Assembly (NCBI GenBank): GCA_021029095.1
Contig: JAJOHG010000034.1
Coordinates: forward strand, 186,001 to 250,000
Length of the DNA: 64,000 bases
Direction of reading: 5' to 3'
DNA from: Phellopilus nigrolimitatus
Lineage: Eukaryota > Basidiomycota > Agaricomycetes > Hymenochaetales > Hymenochaetaceae
Both the position numbers and the translations under genes were made by a program. Shown piece after piece: positions 56,160 to 64,000 of the stretch. Each line of letters starts with the position of its first letter. Positions within the stretch are counted from its first letter, which is position 1. Below the pieces are notes generated by a model. The model was not told the DNA's origin and did no database searches. It saw only the letters and a list, made by a program, of their open reading frames with translations.

Positions 56160-56395
56160 TCGCTGGACGGCTTCCTCCTTGCCAAAGGAGAGAGCGAGCG
56201 ACTCGACAGGAAACGGACAGAGTGGGGCGGCTTGCTGTTTATCACGGCAGCTTTGAAAGCTTTGATGTGGATCTTAGAGGAAATCTAGGACAAATTTCTT
56301 ATAGCTTTTAATGGTAGGCTCCTCGAGGTGAAGGGCAAGCATAAGGTAGGTATGTTTCTAGGTAGGTAAGCATAAGGGAATGGCCACAAACCACG
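56160..56395 (-). pseudogene. relic of a third 2OG oxygenase: first exon and promoter only
   Basis: Read on the minus strand, 56285-56165 follows exon 1 of copy 2: KAFKAAVINSKPP corresponds to QALQAAVVDSKPP, then SRSLSFGKEEAVQ to NSLTLFFCKDKATQ. The ATG is lost, and the donor site is not followed by exon 2. The upstream side (to about 56395) keeps the AAGGGAATGGCC text of the copy 2 promoter region (GAGGGAATAGCC). Everything after exon 1 is absent. Confidence 0.7.
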
Positions 56396-56484
56396 AATCG
56401 ATTGAATACATGTATGTAAGCTGCTTACTTCAGCGCACTCCTTGTTCTGTGGTGAGCACAACACGGCTCTCTCGTACTCAACCA

Positions 56485-57165
56485 ATGCTGGTATACGATC
56501 TTTCTCATAAATTGGACGTAGACACGCAGCCATATCCCGGAGACCCCGTTTTCTCCTGCCACCAGGTCGCATTTGTCAAGGAGCACGGGTACAATGTCTC
56601 GAGCCTCTCGCTCGGATCGCACACCGGGACGCACATAGATGCTCCGTACCACTTCTTTGAGGACAAAAAGACCGTCGACGAGCTTGACTTGTCTTTGCTC
56701 GTTGGGCCCGCCGCTGTAGCAGACTTGACCTCTAAAGGCGCGCGCGAGCGAATCTCTTGGGACGATCTCGTTCGCGCAAACGTCGCCTCCCTCGTCGAGA
56801 ACTGCCACATTCTGTTTGTGCGCACCGGGTGGTCGAAGCATTGGAAGACTTCGATGTACCTCGATCACCCGTTCATCGACCGAGAGGCGGCGAAGAAGCT
56901 TGTGGAGATGGGTGTGCGCGTGCTTGGGGTGGATACCATGAGCCCGGATGAGACGATCGTAGACGGATCTGAAGGCGACTTTGGGGTGCACGAAACGATC
57001 CTGGGAGCGGGCGCGATGATTGTCGAGAATCTAACTGGCCTGGACAAGCTCCCTAGTGAGCATGTGCATGTTAGCGTGTTGCCTTTGAACATCGCAGGTT
57101 GCGATGGGTCGCCCATACGCGCCGTAGCATGGTTCCCCGAGAATCAAGTGGAAAAAACTGACTGA
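56485..57165 (+). CDS. cyclase family protein (kynurenine formamidase-like), copy C, 226 aa
   Basis: Single exon, intact. The family fold carries a metal-binding motif H-x-G-T-H-x-D-x-P-x-H: here HTGTHIDAPYHF at residues 46-57. Other conserved blocks are YPGDPVFSC near residue 17, EAAKKLVEMGVRVLGVDTMSP, and HVSVLPLNIAGCDGSPIRAVA near the C-terminus. Family members include arylformamidases of tryptophan catabolism and bacterial or fungal cyclase/hydrolases; which reaction this one catalyses cannot be told. No signal peptide. It is the only undamaged member of three in the window and may carry the function alone. The start is supported by the same upstream text (CTCTCTC...) before all three copies. 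Confidence 0.9.
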   Translation: MLVYDLSHKLDVDTQPYPGDPVFSCHQVAFVKEHGYNVSSLSLGSHTGTHIDAPYHFFEDKKTVDELDLSLLVGPAAVADLTSKGARERISWDDLVRANVASLVENCHILFVRTGWSKHWKTSMYLDHPFIDREAAKKLVEMGVRVLGVDTMSPDETIVDGSEGDFGVHETILGAGAMIVENLTGLDKLPSEHVHVSVLPLNIAGCDGSPIRAVAWFPENQVEKTD

Positions 57166-57566
57166 CTATTCTTCTTGTACATGTATGTATCTGAGTATTA
57201 TGCTCTACTTTAAGGAATCAATGGTATGCAAAAGGCTAAGTTAGATCTTGATGAATATCCGGTTTATCTGGACAAGGCTGGAATCTAAAGATACGATGTC
57301 GATTCGCATCCACGAAAGGACGTGAAGCAAATGAGAACAATGCGTTACAACGTATATAATGATACACATCCGTGTAAATAATTTGTCCCTCAATTCTAAC
57401 GCGAAACTGTAATGCGCCAACAGCAAAAAGAACCATGGAGACGGACTAATAAGAACAATGACACAGCGCTAGTAAACCACAGCAATCAGCAAGGCATAAC
57501 AAAAATATGGATATGGATATGGTTAGGAATACACCCTGTGGAGGAATCTCGAAGAGGACGAGAGGA
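57166..57566. other. convergent intergenic region
   Basis: It lies between cyclase copy C (+) and SPT7 (-). Nothing coding is seen. Confidence 0.4.
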
Positions 57567-60500
57567 TCAGGCGCTGGCCACGACGACGGGTGGCATGAGT
57601 GCGTCTGCCTTTTGCGGGCTTGCCTTCCTGTCAGCCTGCTGCGCATCGTCCATCTGGACAACACTCGCGCCTGAGGGCCCCAACAGGCCGCCGTATGCGT
57701 CGTCGCCCGGAGGGCGCCCCGCGCCGGGGCCAGCGGGGCCGTGCACACCGTCCTTCGGCTTCTTTTTCTTCTTTGCGGACGAGGATGTGCTCGGGTGAAG
57801 GATCTGCCCGAGCGGACCGCTCTTCGTGCGTGCGGGAGGCGGTGGATCGTCCGGCAGCGTGAGCGTCGGCGCCGCAGGGTTGGGCACGGGCACCGCGTTC
57901 TGTGCCTGCTCCTGCTGGTAAGCGGCGACATCCTGACCATTGAGTTCGAGATCCAGAGTCGTCGTGGGTGAGAGGGGCCGAGGAGGTGGTTTGATGAAGG
58001 GAGGGGGTAGTGATGAAGAGGTGCGTGCGGCGTGTTCGTTGAAGCGCTGAACGTAGAAGTTCTTGAGTAGACCAATTTGATTGTCGACATTGGAGGATTC
58101 GAGGGGTATAAAGGGGGGTGGCGGGGGGTATGGAAGGGGAGGTTCTTTGGGCTTTGTGCTGGAAAGGACTTAGCTCAGCAGCTATGAATAGATTTTTGAA
58201 AATATACATACCTGTCTTCCGCGTTTCGCTGCTTGTTCTTGCCTTTGAGCAGCTTTTTGGGAATAGTGAGACTCTGAAGGCCGAGCTCGCTCGCGATTCC
58301 CAATTCTCGCAGACCGAGAAAGTCATCGCCGAACGCGTCAGCGAAGTTACCCCTGCAATGGCTATCAGCCACCGGGCATTAAACAAATGACGAGAAAAGG
58401 ATCTTACATGACAAGCTCGCCGTCTTCCTCTTCCTCGTCGTTGCCGAAGAAGGCATCGTCGTCGAGTACTAGTTCGGAAGTCTTCGAAAGCATTAGCTCG
58501 TGCTTAACTATGCGGGCGACAAGGATAGTGCTTCTTACCGCTTCGTTGTAGGCATTTACAAGCTTCTTCTCCATATCTGTGAGCCGCGTGCCGTATCGCA
58601 TGACATCGTCAGTGATATAACTTTCCAGATCTCGAACATGAGTAATCCCATGCTCAAACAAAGTGTGAAGTATGATTTCCTAGTCAATCGCCAATCTATT
58701 AGTTATATTACAAATAGAACAGAAAAAAAAAAGTTATACCTCCGCAGTCATTTGTTGGGAATATTTGTCGCAAAGATACCGAAGTGTACGGCCGACGTTA
58801 AATAAGTATTCTGCTGCAACACCTGTGAAGACGTCCAGCGCTGCTCTCGAAGTGCCTGGGTGCAATTTCGTTATTCCTAATGGCCTCTTTCTGTCTGAGT
58901 AGGTGCTTACTTTGGAATCCCGAATGCTCCAAGATTTTCGTGCTCATCCAACTTAGACAATCATTCGCATCCTCCACCCCAATCTCCAAGTCCGTCCCTC
59001 TCGATCGCCACGGCCGGTCATCCACCAGAGCGTCCACCTCCGTCAACACCTCTGCGGCTTCTGGTTCTAGTGGCTCGATCGTGCCCGGCCCTGGCCCATC
59101 CTCCGAGTTCAGGTTGAGCGCCAGGAACTTATCATTTACGCCTCGTACGCGCTTGAGCGTGCGGATGTTGTTGCTGATGAGATCGAGGAGGGACTTCCCC
59201 TGTTGCTGCTGTTGTTTTGCTGGAGGGCGCTTCTTTTTTCGTCTGCGTATTCGTGCTGGTGCAGGAGCCGGCTGGGGTGGTGATGGGAGGTGTGCTTGCT
59301 CGCAAGCGATGGAGGAGGTATAGGTCAGAGTAGGTAGGCCATTCGCCATAAGTGAGGAGGATGTCGATGCTTCCCACCAAAAATCGACAGGATCGGCTTC
59401 AGCAGCGCGCAGTCGAGTGCGGGCCCTTTTCCGTGGACGACCATCGCCATTGACAGCTCTGCATCGGTGTCAACGGCCTATCCAGGAAAAAGGAAAGAAG
59501 AAAGGCGATAGAACTCACAATTTCCGTTTATCACCAACGTCGCCATTCATTGTCTCCATTCCATACACATCTTCCTCCTCCTCGCTCCCCTCTACTATCC
59601 GCCGCAGCTTCTCTATGACAGGAAGCCGTGACGGCCCAGCACCGCTGGTGTCTACATTATCCAGGTCGCAATCAAGCTCGAGAAATGATGACATCCCGGC
59701 GGCCGAGCGCACAAATGCGGGCGAGTCTTCAAATAATTCCCGGCGCGGGGGAGGCGGTGTTGGTGTCGACGCCGCGCTCTTCTTCAGAGCAGAGGTGGAT
59801 ATGGAGTTTGCTCGTGCCTTTGGGATGGGTGTCATGGAGTGCTTGCGCGAGTGCCCATTGACGATGACACCGTTGGTGCGCAACTCGACGGGGACAGGCG
59901 GGTCGAGACGGTCGCGTCGATCCGTGATGTTCTTCAGCAACCTGTGTGCCTTCTCCTGTAAACGTTTAGCACACATACGTAGCGGGTGGTTCTGTTTCGA
60001 GTGGCTGTGGTTAGTGTTGTGTCTGGCACGATTCGCAATGGTCGGACACACGTCGCCAGTGTTGTAGATGAAGCAGTTGGACCAGATGAGCTCGAGGTCG
60101 TCCGAAAACTCGGCCTTGGACTTGTACTGCTTCTGCTTGACCTTCTTGAGCATGGTCTGGAGGTCCATAGGTTCCTTGATGACTGCAGCAGCGATCAGTC
60201 GTTCGGAACGGTGTGTAGCGAAGTTCCAGCCACGCCACGCACTTTCGTAGTAGTCCGGGTAGTCAATCTTTGACACAGGCTTGAGGAAGGCCTCCGCATC
60301 ACGGTTGTCCTGCACAAAAGAGTCCTCATCAGACCGGCAACCTTGCGCCACAAGCGTGACGGACGCACGAGGGTAACAGCTCGGAGGTCGAGCAAGACAC
60401 CTTCCAGCGAGTCGTAGAACGCATCCGAAAGCTTCACGTCGTGGCCCTGCGAAGCGTCCGACGCGAAAGAAATAAACATGAGCATAAACGAATGAGAAAG

Positions 60501-60676
60501 AGTTGAACACGCACACGGCCTTCCTTGACGGAGCTGAGGAGCCGCTTGAGGTCGCTGTCGCCGACACGTAGCTTAAGCCGCTGCGAAGACAGCGACTGGA
60601 GCAGATTCTGCATGACATCGGTGAGTACGCACGAAGACAGCGGATGGATTGCGGCTGGAAGACGGCTTACATTCAT
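57567..60676 (-). CDS. spt7: SPT7, SAGA complex subunit with bromodomain and histone fold, 826 aa
   Basis: Twelve exons: 60676-60671, 60607-60515, 60446-60369, 60309-60243, 60182-60052, 59991-59519, 59458-58911, 58855-58740, 58679-58539, 58502-58408, 58352-58212 and 58158-57567. The total is 2481 nt, in frame. SAGA is a nuclear histone acetyltransferase/deubiquitinase coactivator; Spt7 scaffolds it. The bromodomain covers about residues 60-150 (FLKPVSKIDYPDYYEIIKEP; SDDLELIWSNCFIYN) with the acetyl-lysine-contacting asparagine at N122. A histone fold begins near residue 466 (SRAALDVFTGVAAEYLFNVG). Downstream comes the conserved acidic segment DDDAFFGNDEEEEDGELV and GNFADAFGDDFLGLRELG, then a proline-rich tail. 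The first exon codes for only two residues (MN). The intron at 58503-58538 would be only 36 nt; a 42-nt alternative is possible. Confidence 0.9.
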
Positions 60677-61254
60677 TCTGCTGCTAATGAGCAGTTAGGG
60701 ATGAGCGGGACAAGGTCCCCGGTTTCGAACTCCGACAACACAACGCGTCTGTTACATATTTTAGTCACGGCAGAACCCATATCAGGAAGTAAGGGTTCTC
60801 GCGAGGTTCTTCAATGGGAGCTTTCTCTTCACTGTAGGTCTTTGAAAAAATCAGATAAAGTATTCAACATGCTGGTAAGATTATTATCTTCAAAATCGAC
60901 GATTTAATTCTGCTCTGACTCGGTTCTACATTTTACAATGCGTTAAAAATATATTAGGATTTGTCATTGTTCTACCAAACACGGCGCAGCCACAGCGCGA
61001 CGCGTCCTTACCTCCAACCACCATCTTCAAGTCCTCAAGCCGGTCTGTGGCAGCCTCTCTTGCTTTCCTCTTCTTCTATGCTGGGTCTCTGATTTTCGCG
61101 TTTAAACACCGTCGGTATCTTTCTATTTCTACTCTCTCGTTTTCTAGCTGCACAACGACACCAAAAGAGCACACCAACATTCCGAACCAATCTTACCCGC
61201 AGGCTCGACCAAAATCCACGCAAACACATTATACAGCAAGAAAGACACAGGACC
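60677..61254. promoter_or_regulatory. shared divergent promoter region of SPT7 and CDH1
   Basis: 578 nt between the two start codons, with no exon between. Pyrimidine-rich leader before the CDH1 ATG (61100-61250). No TATA box is obvious on the CDH1 side, as expected for housekeeping genes. Confidence 0.5.
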
Positions 61255-63545
61255 ATGTCAGGACTTAAGAACTCACCGTTTGGGAAGCGGCTGCGCGGCT
61301 CGGCGCACGACACCGACAACGACGACGACGCCCCGGTCCGCAATAGACCCAGGGTCAACCCTATATTTGGCGTAGCCAACCTCTCGACGCCTTCGCTCGA
61401 CTCACGATCCACGGACGAGAGTGCAGGGCCTTCCTCACCTGAGCTGCGCCCCAAGGACTATAACGACAGGTGAGTGGTGCTGGGATCGTTTTGGGAAGGA
61501 CTGCGCGACTGATTGATTGGGGCAGGTTCGTACCATCGAGAGATGGAGGGGACATTCGGACGAGTTACAACTTGATGGACGAGGGCGGGCCACAGACACC
61601 CTCGAAAGCCAACCGACTGATCCCATCCGAGTCGGACGCTCTGCGAGGTACGTGCAAGATCTGTCTGTCTGACCTCGGTATTCTCTCGTGGCTCGAACGC
61701 GGTTTCTCAGCGATCTGGAAGGCGGCACAACAAACTAGAGATCAACGACTTTGCCTTGGCAAGACACAGTGTTCTCTGGTTTTCCACCGTCAATCATGTC
61801 GCTGAGTTTCTCTGTCTCGAGCTGTCTTGAAGAACCGACTCCTCGCATCCCAATTTGTACTGAAGGGTCGAATTACTTCTGATTTCTTTTTTAGAGCAAG
61901 CCAACTCGCTATTTACATCGATACTACACACCGAAGTCACTCCCCCCGACGTTCGACCATCATCTCCAGAACGGAGAAATAACAACGACGCTTCGACATC
62001 GGCCCTCCCGTCCACACCCTCCAGAAAGCGTCTTTTCAACTTCAACTCACCCGGTAATTCCAATCCCGCCACTCCGACACGCCGATTAGACACACCTGCC
62101 GACGAGGTCTATTCTCTTAGCCCTGTCCGCGCAGAGAGCCGGCGCCTTCTGGAGAGCCCACGGCGGCAGTTGCGGAGCGTTTGCAAAACACCATATCGCG
62201 TCCTGGACGCACCGGATCTCGCAGATGACTTTTACTTAAACCTGGTAGATTGGTCGAGTACAAACGTACTCGGTGTCGGGCTGGGTTCGTGCGTCTATCT
62301 ATGGACTGCGCACACAGCAGCCGTGTCAAAACTCTGTGACTTGCAGAACCAGCAAGATACAGTAAGTTCGCTTTCGTGGGTTCAGAAGGTGAGCTTGCGT
62401 CTCTTCTCTTTCGTTTCCGTCGATGCATTCTGAAACGCAGCATCCAGGGCACTACACTAGCTATTGGGACACTATCTGGGCGTCTACACATCTACGACGC
62501 CCACACACTACAAGTGCTGCGGACATATCCGCAGGCGCACGCGCAGCGCATCGGGGCGCTGGCGTGGAACGCGCACATCTTGTCATCGGGCTCGCGGGAC
62601 CGGATGGTGCACCACCGGGACGTGCGGGAGTCGGGCACGAGGCCGTTTAGGCGGTGCTCGGGGCATCGGCAGGAGGTGTGTGGGCTCAAGTGGAGCGGCG
62701 ACGGTGGCCCGCAGAACGCAATGCTCGCGAGCGGTGGGAACGACAATAAGGTGTGCATCTGGGACTTGCGGGGCTCGCGGCGGGCGGCGGGGATGGGAAT
62801 GGGGTCTGGGTCGGCAGGTGGAAGCGGGGGCGGGGTCGGGAGTGTGAGTGTGAGCTCGGGTGCGAGCGGGAGCGGGAGTTCGTTAAGTGGAGGGAGGGCG
62901 AGCATCGCCTCTGTCACAGGCGCGAGTGTCGCTGGTCCTAGCATGAGTACCGGTGCGAGTGCGAGCGTAGTCGCAACTGCAAACGGGAGCACGAACGCGA
63001 TGGACGACGTGCCGGGCGACCAGCCACTGTGGAAATTCCACGAGCACACTGCTGCTGTGAAAGCACTGGCGTGGGACCCGCATATGTCTGGGATTCTGGC
63101 AACGGGTGGGGGGACGCAGGACAAGACGATCCGGTTCTGGAACGTGTTCAATGGGACGATGCTGAACGACTTGGACACAGGAAGTCAGGTGCGTAATTTC
63201 TTCTTTTTCCAGGCAGAAAAGGCTGTGCTGAGATAATTTATGGGAGGGCAGGTGTGTAACCTGACGTGGTCGCTAACATCGCACGAGCTTGTATCGACCC
63301 ACGGGTTCTCGTCGACGACGGCGCAAAACCAGATCTGCATCTGGAAGTACCCGTCGTTGGACATGGTCGCGTCGCTGACGGGGCACACGCACCGGGTGCT
63401 GTACCTCGCGATGAGCCCGGATGGGGAGACGATCGTGACGGGGGCGGGGGACGAGACGCTGCGGTTCTGGAACGCGTTCCCGAAGAAGGAGAGCCGGGAG
63501 TCGAAGAAGGAGAGCAAGCTCGATTTTGGACGACAGATCCGGTGA
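61255..63545 (+). CDS. cdh1: CDH1/fizzy-related WD40 activator of APC/C, 621 aa
   Basis: Exons are 61255-61469, 61526-61647, 61895-62388, 62448-63188 and 63252-63545; 1866 nt, in frame. Cdh1 binds the anaphase-promoting complex and selects substrates in late mitosis and G1. The C-box DRFVPSR is at residues 71-77. The stretch [20 protein letters not shown] precedes a WD40 propeller ([74 protein letters not shown]). The C-terminal IR tail (GRQIR) is present. Serine-proline sites in the N-terminal region fit CDK control. Unusual are an insertion of about 80 glycine/serine-rich residues (about 388-467) between propeller blades and a long 247-nt intron 2. Functional by sequence. Confidence 0.93.
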
Positions 63546-64000
63546 ACGTGCTGGACTCGATTTACGTTACTGAAGCCGACTGTCGACCACCATACATGTT
63601 ATGCACCACAGCACATGAAGTCGCACCCACGGCTGCTGTACGACCAAGCCAGCAGGCTACACAAGCACTAACCACCGCACCACCGCACCATTGCACACTA
63701 TTACTTATGGATTTTCCTCCTGCATGATAATTTTTTCTTTGCTTTGTATGGTACTGTTACATGGTCTGTCGTACTGCTGTAAAACGGATAATATGTTTTT
63801 TTTTGCACGAAAATTGGCAAATTCTCTGTGGAACGTTCGTTATCAGACGGCGGTGGTCACCCGGCTGATAGCGCGGCGGAGTGCGAAAAAATAGTAGTCG
63901 CTAGCGTGGGGGAGGCGAAAAGAGAATAGGATCATTATTTTCTAGTTCCAACGTCCATTTGGCCCTTCGTTCTCGTCGTCCCCTTCTCGTCGTCGTCGCC
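63546..64000. other. 3' flank of CDH1, window edge
   Basis: No exon supported. Confidence 0.4.

Noticed and set aside
61648..61894. Possible extra exon inside the 247-nt intron of CDH1
   Set aside because: A stretch near 61770-61860 is partly open, but no pair of splice sites keeps the flanking phases without disturbing the clean 2-intron junction.
1..64000. tRNA, rRNA and CRISPR features
   Set aside because: No cloverleaf with a GTTCGA-type arm, no rRNA core motifs and no regularly spaced direct repeats were found by eye. A covariance-model scan would be decisive.

Overview
The window is nuclear DNA of a filamentous basidiomycete, most likely an Agaricomycete wood or litter decayer. The evidence is dense 45-65 nt GT-AG introns, an 18-exon secreted laccase, a DUF6534 seven-helix membrane protein, a solo MLKL-NTD-like helical protein and F-box/2OG-oxygenase families typical of that group. 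No bacterial-style operons, rRNA, tRNA or CRISPR arrays were seen. Splice models were built by hand from donor/acceptor sites. The Hsp70-like, DUF6534, laccase, SPT7, CDH1, F-box and two 2OG-oxygenase models each sum to a multiple of three.

Layout. 0.5-3.4 kb: two abutting decayed fragments, a SNF5 (SWI/SNF-RSC subunit) pseudogene and a 5' fragment of a G-protein alpha gene. 3.8-5.6 kb: coiled-coil hypothetical protein (-). 6.8-8.9 kb: F-box protein (-). 9.7-11.1 kb: 2OG-Fe(II) oxygenase copy 1 (+), with a late frameshift. 11.4-14.2 kb: Hsp70/HSPA12-like ATPase (-). 14.7-15.2 kb: MITE. 15.5-17.6 kb: DUF6534 gene (-) with exons as short as 7 nt. 20.5-23.0 kb: laccase (-). 23-33.7 kb: gene-poor, repeat-scarred DNA with a degenerate copy of part of the gene at 38.3-40.1 kb and one small spliced gene. 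33.9-40.1 kb: GC-rich block with a single-pass membrane protein and a large serine/alanine-rich protein (both -).

41-57 kb is a duplicated block. An MLKL-NTD-like gene (-) followed by a cyclase (kynurenine-formamidase-like) gene (+) occurs at 41.1-43.3 kb and again at 47.8-50.5 kb. A third cyclase, the only intact one, lies at 56.5-57.2 kb. A second 2OG oxygenase is at 50.8-52.2 kb and a relic of a third first exon at about 56.2 kb. Different members have decayed in different copies, one of them by insertion of a TA-flanked MITE. 52.8-54.5 kb: basic, proline-rich, probably nuclear protein. 57.6-63.5 kb: two conserved housekeeping genes in head-to-head orientation, the SAGA subunit SPT7 (-) and the APC/C activator CDH1 (+).

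The housekeeping genes are intact and single. The accessory part is built of small families undergoing duplication, frameshift and transposon insertion. I found no operon-like functional system. The best candidate for an under-described unit is the repeated neighbourhood of MLKL-NTD-like protein, cyclase and 2OG oxygenase.
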